From: Companilactobacillus farciminis KCTC 3681 = DSM 20184 | Lineage (GTDB): Bacteria > Bacillota > Bacilli > Lactobacillales > Lactobacillaceae | DNA length: 64,000 nucleotides | Reading direction: 5' to 3' | NCBI RefSeq assembly: GCF_002706745.1 | Contig: NZ_CP017702.1 | Coordinates: 124,001 to 188,000, forward strand | In this document: positions 55,632-64,000 of the stretch, piece after piece | How the letters are laid out: each line of letters begins with the position of its first letter | Position numbering within the stretch: the first letter of the stretch is position 1 | Notes under the pieces: generated by a model | The model's input: the letters and a program-made list of their open reading frames with translations, nothing else | What the model was told of the DNA's origin: nothing | Databases searched by the model: none | Translations under genes and position numbers: made by a program

Positions 55632-56492
55632 ATGGCTTTGTTAGTAGTGAATCGAGTTTATAACAATAATACGGTTCTTGTAGACGTGGATAATTCTGAT
55701 CAGGCAATTGTTCAAGGTAAAGGCGTTGGCTTTCAAAAGCGTCACGGAGATGATATTTCGCCAACTAGAGTTGAACGGATCTTTTATCTAAACACAAAAG
55801 AAGCAAAGCATCGTTTTGGTACCTTGCTCAAGGACGTACCGATCGATATCACGATGACAAGCTTTTCAATCATTGAAATGGCTAAGCAAACCTACCACTA
55901 CCCAGTCATGGATTACATCTACGTAACGTTAACAGACCACATTGCACAAACTTACAAGCACATCATGGCAGGAAAGTATCAAAAGAGTACCGCACCTGAC
56001 ATACGTGACAAATATCCTACTGAGTATGAGATTGCGGACAAAGCTATCGAGATGATCAATCATGATTTGAATGTTCGTTTTCCAAAAGATGCGGCACAAG
56101 CGATTGCGTTACATTTTATCAATGCTCATGGGAGTGAAAACTCTGAGGAAAAGGAGAAAGTAGAACAAGCCGATTTCGGTGATAACGTTAATAAAATTGT
56201 TAAGTCAGTTTTTAAAGAATACGGAATTACCAGAAATATCACTAATCAGAACTATTTTGACCGTCTGATGATTCATCTACAATATTTAGTTGCAAGAATT
56301 CAGACGCACGAACAAGATAAGAGAATTTTGAATCGTGATATCGAATCGGACTTTCAAAAGTTATATCCAAAATCTTATCAGATTGCCAGTGAAATTTGCG
56401 ACAAGATTCAAAGAAGACTGGATATCAATTTGAATGATAATGAACTGCTCTACTTTTTAATTCATATCCAAAGAATTATACAAGAAAAATAA
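55632..56492 (+). CDS. lacT: BglG/LicT-family transcription antiterminator
   Basis: About 287 residues from the ATG at 55632 (AAGGGGG about nine bases upstream). N-terminal CAT RNA-binding domain ('VNRVYNNNTVLVDV', 'KGVGFQKRHGD'), then two PRDs with regulatory histidines ('LTDHIAQTYKHIM', 'ALHFINAHGSEN', 'FDRLMIHLQYLVAR', 'LLYFLIHIQRI'). Phosphorylation by HPr and the lactose EII tunes its activity. Binds the RATs at 55538 and 58316. Confidence 0.92.
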   Translation: MALLVVNRVYNNNTVLVDVDNSDQAIVQGKGVGFQKRHGDDISPTRVERIFYLNTKEAKHRFGTLLKDVPIDITMTSFSIIEMAKQTYHYPVMDYIYVTLTDHIAQTYKHIMAGKYQKSTAPDIRDKYPTEYEIADKAIEMINHDLNVRFPKDAAQAIALHFINAHGSENSEEKEKVEQADFGDNVNKIVKSVFKEYGITRNITNQNYFDRLMIHLQYLVARIQTHEQDKRILNRDIESDFQKLYPKSYQIASEICDKIQRRLDINLNDNELLYFLIHIQRIIQEK

Positions 56493-56515
56493 ATAAATTC
56501 AGGGAGGTTTCTCTT

Positions 56516-56860
56516 ATGGCTACTAAAGAAGAAATATCAATGACTGGTTTTTCCATTGTTGCTTACGCTGGCGATGCTAAAACTAGTTTGATCGAAGCAT
56601 TGCAACACGCTCAGAAAGGTGAATTTGACAAGGCTGAAGCTTGTGTCGATGAAGCTAATCAATCAATCGTTGATGCCCACAATGAACAAACTAAGCTTTT
56701 GAGTAAAGAAGCTGGTGGTGAAGATATGGACGTTACCTTCATCATGGTTCACGGACAAGATACTTTGATGACAACGATGATGTTGATGGATGAGGTCAAG
56801 TTCTTCATTGATGAGTACAAGCGTATCGACAAGATCGAACGTAATTTGAACATGAAATAG
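56516..56860 (+). CDS. lacF: Lactose/cellobiose-family PTS EIIA
   Basis: 114 residues, three-helix trimeric EIIA-Lac. Phospho-accepting His79 lies in 'FIMVHGQDTLMT'; family members usually read VHAQDHLM, so the following His is Thr here. 'AHNEQTKLL' forms the second signature. SD GGGAGG. Fourteen bases before lacG. Confidence 0.93.
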   Translation: MATKEEISMTGFSIVAYAGDAKTSLIEALQHAQKGEFDKAEACVDEANQSIVDAHNEQTKLLSKEAGGEDMDVTFIMVHGQDTLMTTMMLMDEVKFFIDEYKRIDKIERNLNMK

Positions 56861-56873
56861 AGGAGGTAAGGGT

Positions 56874-58304
56874 TTGAGTATTGAATTAAATCGTGTGAAA
56901 AAATTGCCCAAAGACTTCATTTGGGGTGGCGCTACTGCCGCATATCAAGTAGAAGGTGCTACAAAGGTCGATGGCAAAGGTAAAACGATGTGGGATGACT
57001 ATTTGAAAGCTCAAGGTCGTTTCGCTCCAGATCCAGCCAGTGACTTTTATCATTTATATCCTGAAGATATTCGCCTATCTAAGAAATACGGTTTGAATGC
57101 TATCCGTGTTTCAATTGCTTGGACAAGAATCTTCCCTAAGGGCTATGGAGAACCAGTTCAAGCCGGAGTCGATTACTACCACAGATTGTTTAAGGAATGC
57201 TTGGATAACGGCATTGAACCATATGTATCGCTACATCATTTTGATTCTCCAAAGACATTATTTGATGACGGCGACTGGTTGAACCGCAAGAATATTGATC
57301 ATTTCGTTGATTATGCAAAATTCTGTTTCGATGAATTCCCAGAAGTTACTCATTGGTTCACGATCAATGAATTGATTTCTCTAGCATATTCACAATATAT
57401 TCAAGGGAACTTCCCACCAAGCCACAAGTTCGATGTAACTAGTGCTATTCAAGCTGAACACAACGAACTACTAGCTCATGCTAAAGTAGTCAACTTGTTC
57501 AAAGATGGTGGTTACAAAGGCAAGATTGGTTTGATTCACGTACTTCAACCGGTTTACCCATATCCAAATACGCCAGAAAATCAACACGCGGCAGATCTTA
57601 GCGATGCCTTCATGAATGCCTTCTTACTCGATGGTACATTCAAAGGCGAATACACTGATAAGACAATGAAACTTATCAATGAGATCCTTGATGCTAACGA
57701 TGCCAAATTAGACATTCAAGATGGCGATATGGATATCTTGAAGAAAGCCTCAACACGAAATGATTACTTTGGTTTGAACTATTATCAACCATCATTCTTC
57801 GCCGCATATGACGGTGAAAGTACTAATCATTTCAATGGTACTGGCGAGAAGGGTACCTCATCATTCAAATTCAAAGGAGTTGGTCAAGCAGTTAAAAATC
57901 CTAATATCCCAACAACTGATTGGGATTGGAACATCTATCCAGAAGGCTTGTATGACATTTTGAAACGAGTAAGTTCTGAATATCCAAACAGTAAAGAAAT
58001 CTTCATTACTGAAAATGGTTTAGGACTAAAAGAGGAATTGCCAGAAAATGTGACTGATGACACGATTATCAATGACGACAAACGTATCGATTTCGTTGAT
58101 CAACACATGGAAGCAATTTTGAAGGCTCGTAGTGAAGGGGTCAATGTAAACGGTTACTTCATCTGGTCTCTTCAAGATCAATTCTCATGGGCTAATGGAT
58201 ACAACAAGCGTTATGGTTTGTTCTTTATAGATTTCGCAACACAAAAACGTTATATCAAGAAGAGTGCTTTGTGGTACAAGGCACTCGCTGACACAATGAA
58301 ATAG
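56874..58304 (+). CDS. lacG: 6-phospho-beta-galactosidase-type glycosidase (GH1)
   Basis: 476 residues, TTG start with AGGAGG about nine bases upstream. GH1 barrel with acid/base Glu166 in 'WFTINEL' (the usual following Pro is Leu) and nucleophile Glu380 in 'IFITENGLG'. The 'QFSWANGYNKRYGLFF' loop carries the Ser, Lys and Tyr that bind the 6-phosphate, as in LacG. Sequence style is closest to lactobacillar LacG, so lactose 6-phosphate is the likely substrate; a related 6-phospho-beta-glucoside cannot be excluded. Confidence 0.9.
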   Translation: MSIELNRVKKLPKDFIWGGATAAYQVEGATKVDGKGKTMWDDYLKAQGRFAPDPASDFYHLYPEDIRLSKKYGLNAIRVSIAWTRIFPKGYGEPVQAGVDYYHRLFKECLDNGIEPYVSLHHFDSPKTLFDDGDWLNRKNIDHFVDYAKFCFDEFPEVTHWFTINELISLAYSQYIQGNFPPSHKFDVTSAIQAEHNELLAHAKVVNLFKDGGYKGKIGLIHVLQPVYPYPNTPENQHAADLSDAFMNAFLLDGTFKGEYTDKTMKLINEILDANDAKLDIQDGDMDILKKASTRNDYFGLNYYQPSFFAAYDGESTNHFNGTGEKGTSSFKFKGVGQAVKNPNIPTTDWDWNIYPEGLYDILKRVSSEYPNSKEIFITENGLGLKEELPENVTDDTIINDDKRIDFVDQHMEAILKARSEGVNVNGYFIWSLQDQFSWANGYNKRYGLFFIDFATQKRYIKKSALWYKALADTMK

Positions 58305-58315
58305 CTTCTAGTTGT

Positions 58316-58397
58316 GGATTGTTACTATTAAATTAGGCATGACCGCAGTTGGTGCTTGGTACTTTGTCGTACCCTGGCCAATTGCGGTCATTTTTTT
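58316..58397 (+). promoter_or_regulatory. Second RAT and terminator, between lacG and lacE
   Basis: The RAT (58316-58344) is identical over its 29 bases to that before lacT. It overlaps the terminator GACCGCA (58341)/TGCGGTC with inner TTGG/CCAA and T7. It makes lacE expression a second antitermination decision within the operon. Confidence 0.92.
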
Positions 58398-58437
58398 ATG
58401 AAATTTTTGGTTATAGGAATAAAAAAGGGGTGTAATA

Positions 58438-60189
58438 ATGCAATTTATTATTGATAAATTGGAGGCTCATCAAAAATTCTTTGATAAAATTTCGAAGAAT
58501 ATTTATTTGATGGCTATCAAGGATGGGTTCTTGGCAGCTATGCCAATTATCTTGTTCTCAAGTATTTTTATTTTGATTACTTCCGTTTTGCCATTGGTCG
58601 GGATTCATATTCCTGCTGGCATAAACGATTGGTGTAATAAGATTTACAATTACACAATGGGGTTTGTTGGTTTGTATGTTGCAGGTACTACTGCTAAGGC
58701 TTTGACAGGTTCTAAAAACCAACGTATTAAAGGTGGACGTTTCATCAACTCTACTTCTACAATGATGGCTTCAATGTGTGGATTCATGCTTTTAGCTATC
58801 GGCACTACTAAGAGCGGGGCTTATATTGGCGACTACTTTGGTACTAAAGGACTATTGTCAGCCTTTGTTGCTGCATTCTCTACTGTAGCTATTTATAAGT
58901 TCTGTGTTGAAAGAGATATCACTATTAAGATGCCTAAAGAAGTTCCTGGTGCTATTGCACAAAACTTCCGTGATATTTTCCCATTCTCATTCTCAGTTAT
59001 TGCTATGGGTCTTATTGATGCACTAATTCGTTTCTGGTTAAACGTTCCTTTCGGAGAAATGCTTACTACTTTGATCTCACCATTATTCAAAGGTGCTGAA
59101 AGTTATTGGGGAATGGCAATCATTTGGTTCCTTATTCCTCTATTCTGGTTCATGGGTATCCACGGACCTTCAGTTGTAAAACCTGCTCTTGAAGCTGCTT
59201 TGTATGGTAATACAACTGCTAACTTAGCTTTGTTTAAAGCTGGTCACTTCCCATATCACTCACTAACAGAAAACTTTGGTAACTTCGTTGGTGAACTTGG
59301 TGGTACTGGTGCTACATTCGTTGTTCCATTTATCTTTATTCTTTTAATGAAATCAAAACAATTAAAGGCTATTGGTAAGGCTTCAGTTGTTCCAGTAATG
59401 TTTGCCGTTAACGAACCTCTATTGTTCGGTGCTCCAATCATTTTGAACCCTTACTTCTTCATTCCATTTGTTCTATCACCAATTGTTAACGTTGTTGTTG
59501 GTAAAATGTTTATCGATCTATTGGGTATGCGTGGATTTATGTACGTATTGTCATGGGCTTTGCCAGGGCCTATTGGTATATTCCTAAATACTAATATGCA
59601 AATGGTTTCACTATTATTGATCGTTGTACTATTGGCATTAGATACTTTGATTTACCTACCATTCTGTAAAGCTTATGATGCTTCTCTTGTTAAACAAGAA
59701 GCTGAAGTTGATGCACAAGAAGCTGCTACAGACGGTGTTGAACTTGCCGGTGCCAGTGCTGGTGCTGCTACAGTTGCTACATCTTCAAATGAAACACAAA
59801 GTAATGAAACAGTTTCAACAGATTCAGATTCTTCAAGTGATATTAAATTAGATCATCAAGTTAAAGTTTTGGTTCTCTGTGCCGGTGGTGGTACTAGTGA
59901 ACAATTAGCTAATGCTTTAATGGATGGTGCTAAAGAATATAATGTTCCTATCGTAGCCAGTGCCGGAGCTTATGGTTCTCACCACGATATTCTTCCAAAT
60001 TACGATTTAGTTGTTTTAGCTCCACAAGTTAGAACTTATTACGATGATCTAAAAGCTGATACTGATCGTTTAGGTATTCAATTAGTTGCTACAAAAGGTC
60101 AACAATACATTGCCTTAACACGTGATTCTAAGAAAGCTTTGAATTTCGTTATGGATAACTTGAATAAAGCTGATGACGATAAAAAATAA
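58438..60189 (+). CDS. lacE: Lactose-family PTS EIICB
   Basis: 583 residues. N-terminal EIIC of the lactose/cellobiose family with about ten membrane segments ('AMPIILFSSIFILITSVLP', 'FWFMGIHGPSVVKPALEA', 'GGTGATFVVPF', 'NEPLLFGAPIILNPYFFIPF'), a Ser/Thr/Glu-rich linker near 440-470, then EIIB with phospho-Cys in 'VLVLCAGGGTSEQ'. Fused EIICB is the LacE layout. GGGGTG before the ATG. Confidence 0.95.
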   Translation: MQFIIDKLEAHQKFFDKISKNIYLMAIKDGFLAAMPIILFSSIFILITSVLPLVGIHIPAGINDWCNKIYNYTMGFVGLYVAGTTAKALTGSKNQRIKGGRFINSTSTMMASMCGFMLLAIGTTKSGAYIGDYFGTKGLLSAFVAAFSTVAIYKFCVERDITIKMPKEVPGAIAQNFRDIFPFSFSVIAMGLIDALIRFWLNVPFGEMLTTLISPLFKGAESYWGMAIIWFLIPLFWFMGIHGPSVVKPALEAALYGNTTANLALFKAGHFPYHSLTENFGNFVGELGGTGATFVVPFIFILLMKSKQLKAIGKASVVPVMFAVNEPLLFGAPIILNPYFFIPFVLSPIVNVVVGKMFIDLLGMRGFMYVLSWALPGPIGIFLNTNMQMVSLLLIVVLLALDTLIYLPFCKAYDASLVKQEAEVDAQEAATDGVELAGASAGAATVATSSNETQSNETVSTDSDSSSDIKLDHQVKVLVLCAGGGTSEQLANALMDGAKEYNVPIVASAGAYGSHHDILPNYDLVVLAPQVRTYYDDLKADTDRLGIQLVATKGQQYIALTRDSKKALNFVMDNLNKADDDKK

Positions 60190-60201
60190 TCATTAAAGAA
60201 G

Positions 60202-60234
60202 AAAAACACCCTCCTTGAGGATGTTTTTTCTTTT
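60202..60234 (+). terminator. Terminator of the lac operon
   Basis: AAAAACACCCTC and GAGGATGTTTTTT (one mismatch) around CTT, with a T-rich tail. Confidence 0.82.
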
Positions 60235-60291
60235 AGGCGAAGATATTTAGATAAAATATAGTTAGTAAATAAATACGATGAGGTGAGTCAA

Positions 60292-60513
60292 ATGTCTGGA
60301 ATTTTTACAGCTCAACATGTTTTTTCAGTTATATTTATCTTATTGTCTTTGTATCAATTTAGAAATGCTCGTAATTATAAAAAGACAATTATGAAGCATG
60401 GTACTGGTCAACCAGTATCCTTTGGAGCTGGAATGCTCTGGAATAATTATATAACGGCAATTGGATTGCTATGTTTTGCCATCATGCTACTAGTTGGTCC
60501 ATTGAGCCATTAA
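60292..60513 (+). CDS. Small membrane protein
   Basis: 73 residues from the ATG at 60292 with GAGGTGA just upstream (a GTG at 60283 overlaps that site). Two hydrophobic segments separated by a basic loop ('RNARNYKKTIMKHG'). Family not recognised. Single gene. Confidence 0.6.
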   Translation: MSGIFTAQHVFSVIFILLSLYQFRNARNYKKTIMKHGTGQPVSFGAGMLWNNYITAIGLLCFAIMLLVGPLSH

Positions 60514-60547
60514 GACTGTTCATCCTGTCAAAGGGATGGGCAGTTTT

Positions 60548-60549
<2 letters not shown>
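60513..60549. terminator. Bidirectional terminator
   Basis: ACTGTTCATCC and GGATGGGCAGT, 11 bp with two G-U, loop TGTCAAAG, T6. Serves the small gene and the convergent transsulfuration gene. Confidence 0.82.
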
Positions 60550-61856
<1,307 letters not shown>

Positions 61857-61886
61857 GTTTGGGACCTCCTAGTAATTGATGACCTG

Positions 61887-61915
61887 AGAATATATTAATA
61901 AAATTGTTTTGTCAA
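61887..61915 (-). promoter_or_regulatory. Promoter of the leader/transsulfuration unit
   Basis: On the minus strand TTGACA (61910-61915), exactly 17 bases, then TATTCT (61887-61892). The start site near 61880 gives a leader of about 25 bases before the small ORF. Confidence 0.75.
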
Positions 61916-61923
61916 ATATTTTT

Positions 61924-62583
61924 TTACTCGAGCATTTGATTGTAGCTAGTGACGTGATTTTTACCGTTATCACGAGTTAACATTGTTAAACTAGAGTTTC
62001 TAGGACTAACCGTTACGTCAAAGGAGCCATCGTTATAACGGTCGGTAATTGAACGAATCGTTGTTCCATGGGAAACTAAAAGAATCTTGTCGCCATCTTT
62101 GGCGATTTGGTCTAATTTTTCAAAACCTTTGTCAACACGATTCCAGTATTCTTCAGCGTTTTCGGCCTCGTGGAAGGGGTCGGCTTCTTTCATGAAGTCC
62201 TTAGTAGCGTCCATGCCATATTTGGCAATGATTTCTGCAAAGGAACTAGCTCCGTGAGGTTGTCCGACCATGAACCAAGCTTCGGGTGAATTCATACCTT
62301 CATAATATCCATAAAATTCTTCACGAAATTCCATCATTTTTTGAGGAGTGATTTTGTCGTGATTGATGTTTTCATCAACGATTAACTTACAAGTATCGAT
62401 AGCACGTCTAGCATCGGATGAGAATGCGGCCGCAAAATCGACATCTTTTAGTGCGTGAGCAGCTTGTTTAGCTACTTCAATTCCCTCGGGTGCAAGTGGG
62501 GTATCTGACCAACCTTGCATTTTGTTGTAACGATTAAACCAAGTACGTCCGTGACGAACTAAGTAAATTTGGTATTTTGCCAT
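61924..62583 (-). CDS. Phosphoglycerate mutase (histidine phosphatase) family protein
   Basis: 219 residues. 'YLVRHGRTWFNRYNKMQGWSDTPLAPEG' holds catalytic His11 in RHG; 'SSDARRAIDT', 'EFREEFYGYYEG' and 'LLVSHGTTIRS' complete the site. Cofactor-dependent type or a broad phosphatase. Tandem paralogue of the gene at 62627, 43 bases apart and on the same strand. AGGAGG before the ATG. Confidence 0.92.
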   Translation of the reverse strand: MAKYQIYLVRHGRTWFNRYNKMQGWSDTPLAPEGIEVAKQAAHALKDVDFAAAFSSDARRAIDTCKLIVDENINHDKITPQKMMEFREEFYGYYEGMNSPEAWFMVGQPHGASSFAEIIAKYGMDATKDFMKEADPFHEAENAEEYWNRVDKGFEKLDQIAKDGDKILLVSHGTTIRSITDRYNDGSFDVTVSPRNSSLTMLTRDNGKNHVTSYNQMLE

Positions 62584-62626
62584 TAAAAAGTATCCTCCTG
62601 GTAATGTGTAACTTAATCTTACTACA

Positions 62627-63286
62627 TTATTTGATTAGAGACTGGTTGTACTTAGTGATTTTGTTAGTATCTGTGGCTGGATCACGTTCTAGTAAAGTTA
62701 AACTGGCGTTAGCGGGGATGTCATTTAGGACGATATCTTTAGTTTTATAGCGAATAGCAAAACCTAAAATAGTAATACTGTGAGTAACTAAAAGGATTTT
62801 GTCGCCGTCTTTAGCAATTTGGTCAACTTTCTTGAAACCACGTTCAATTCGGCTCCAATATTCTTGTGAATTTTCGGCATCGTGAAGTGGATCAGCTTCT
62901 TTAACGAAGTCCATTGTGGCATCGAAGCCATACTTATTAACGATATCCGCAAATCCTCTAGCGTGATGAGGCTTACCAATGGCAAACCAGGATTCATCAA
63001 TGCTGCGACCCTCGAAATAGCCATAGAACTGTTCTCTGAATTCGGATAATTCTTGTGGTACCAAATGATTTTTATTTCTTCTAGTAATGATGCGAGTAGT
63101 ATCGACCGCACGTTTCATATCGGACGTCAAAGCTGCCGCAAAGTCGACATTTTTGAGCGATTCGGCAGCCTTTTGAGCAACTGCGACCCCATCAGTCGTC
63201 AAAGGTGTGTCAGACCAACCTTGCATTTTTTCATATTCGTTGTACCAAGTTCTACCGTGTCTTACTAAATAAATTTGATATGCCAT
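62627..63286 (-). CDS. Phosphoglycerate mutase (histidine phosphatase) family protein
   Basis: 219 residues. 'YLVRHGRTWYNEYEKMQGWSDTPLTTDG', 'TSDMKRAVDT', 'EFREQFYGYFEG' and 'LLVTHSITILG'; the last motif reads THS where its sister has SHG, but the catalytic RHG is intact. AGGAGG before the ATG. One of three paralogues in the window. Confidence 0.92.
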   Translation of the reverse strand: MAYQIYLVRHGRTWYNEYEKMQGWSDTPLTTDGVAVAQKAAESLKNVDFAAALTSDMKRAVDTTRIITRRNKNHLVPQELSEFREQFYGYFEGRSIDESWFAIGKPHHARGFADIVNKYGFDATMDFVKEADPLHDAENSQEYWSRIERGFKKVDQIAKDGDKILLVTHSITILGFAIRYKTKDIVLNDIPANASLTLLERDPATDTNKITKYNQSLIK

Positions 63287-63396
63287 TAAATACGCCTCCT
63301 AGCACAACAAGTTTACTATAAAAGAGACTTATCTTTAGTGATTTTGCTTAGAGTTGTGTAAAGTAAACTTGTCGAAAGAATTTGGAGGTAATTAAT

Positions 63397-64000
63397 ATGA
63401 AAATAGCAGTTATTGGAGCTAATGGTAAAGAAGGTTCTTTGATCGTCGAGGAAGCTTTGAACCGTGGAATAGACGTAACCTCAATTGTGCGTGATGAAAA
63501 GAAGGCTAAGACGGATAAGTTTTTAGTACGCGACGTTTATAGTTTAAAAAAAGATGACGTCAAAGACTTTGATGTATTGGTAGATGCTTTAGGATTTTTC
63601 GGGCCTAACGTGGATCAATACGTTCCTGCAACTAAACATTTGATTGACATCTTGGAAGGTACAAACACTAGATTATTAGTTGTTGGTGGAGCTGGTTCTT
63701 TGTATGTCGATAAAGAGCATACGAAGCAACTTTATCAAGCAGCCGATTTCCCAGAAAGTGTCAAACCTTTGAGTGAAGAAATGGGTAAATCACTAGACGT
63801 CTTGCGTGAAAGTGATATTAATTGGACCTTCATTAGCCCAGCCGCTAGTTTCGATGCTAAAGGACCAAAGACCGACGAATATGTTTTGGCTGGCGAAGAA
63901 TTGACCTTTGATAAAAATGGCAATAGTGAGATTAGTTACGCTGATTTTGCCTTGGCTATGGTTGACGAAATCGTTAATGCTAAACATCAAAAAGAACGTA
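63397..64000 (+). CDS. NAD(P)-binding oxidoreductase, YwnB/NmrA-like (partial)
   Basis: ATG at 63397 with GGAGG nine bases upstream; open to the window edge (201 codons so far). 'KIAVIGANGKEGSLIVEEALNRG' is a Rossmann nucleotide-binding start, with 'LVVGGAGSLYVD' and 'WTFISPAASFD' typical of YwnB-like atypical short-chain reductases. Probably a few residues short of complete. Divergent from the mutase-like genes. Confidence 0.88.
   Translation, partial: MKIAVIGANGKEGSLIVEEALNRGIDVTSIVRDEKKAKTDKFLVRDVYSLKKDDVKDFDVLVDALGFFGPNVDQYVPATKHLIDILEGTNTRLLVVGGAGSLYVDKEHTKQLYQAADFPESVKPLSEEMGKSLDVLRESDINWTFISPAASFDAKGPKTDEYVLAGEELTFDKNGNSEISYADFALAMVDEIVNAKHQKER

Overview
The window is an AT-rich Gram-positive chromosome segment with dense operons, strong AGGAGG-type ribosome sites and many U-tailed hairpin terminators. 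The gene set points to the Lactobacillaceae: a lactose PTS operon with LicT-type antitermination, a mannose-family PTS under a LevR-type sigma-54 activator, CcpA (cre) sites, a tyrosine T-box, and AgrC/LytTR peptide-style signalling. A Companilactobacillus-like organism is my best guess. That is inference from protein style, not a database result.

Layout. 0-9.2 kb: a sugar catabolic island with an aldose-1-epimerase-like protein, a divergent phosphofructokinase-like kinase, a TauE/SafE-type exporter, a NagB-like protein with an altered active site, a LevR-type activator and a sigma-54-driven PTS EIIA/B/C/D. 9.3-13.2 kb: rarA, a GPH sugar symporter and a YagU-like protein, all on the minus strand. 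13.2-14.1 kb: a gene-poor stretch with two matching promoters, each preceded by three 22-bp-spaced repeats, driving two AT-rich RNAs with C-rich hairpin loops. 14.1-21.1 kb: oppABCDF and hflX. 21.6-25.8 kb: a LytTR response regulator, two AgrC-like kinases and immunity-like small proteins. 25.8-27.5 kb: an IS3/IS150-type element. 27.5-33.6 kb: a YtrA-type GntR regulator with a duplicated ABC-2 transporter cassette and small membrane proteins. 33.6-38.6 kb: lplA, a histidine-phosphatase-like pseudoenzyme, an aldo/keto reductase, a GC-richer transferred patch with a HAD phosphatase, and nrnA.

38.7-52 kb: an APC permease, two copies of a structured repeat beside a Bce-like ABC exporter, a glutamine-type ABC importer, a Tyr T-box with an NhaC-family transporter, and a MacAB-like export operon followed by a third copy of the structured repeat. 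52-55.2 kb: a prolyl-tRNA editing protein, a lipoprotein and an HPrK/PckA-like P-loop protein. 55.4-60.2 kb: lacT-lacF-lacG-lacE with two RAT/terminator switches. 60.3-64 kb: a small membrane protein, a transsulfuration enzyme behind a Cys-Cys-Cys leader peptide attenuator, two tandem phosphoglycerate-mutase-family proteins, and a truncated NAD(P)-binding protein.

The most notable unexplained signals are four. First, an agr/RNAIII-like arrangement: a LytTR system with complementary-degenerate kinases, repeat-controlled C-rich RNAs, and a G6 Shine-Dalgarno in front of one kinase that matches the RNA loops. Second, a structured repeat family of about 165 nt with compensatory base changes in three copies. 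Third, the polycysteine leader attenuator. Fourth, the sigma-54 sugar island whose two key enzymes carry substituted catalytic residues.
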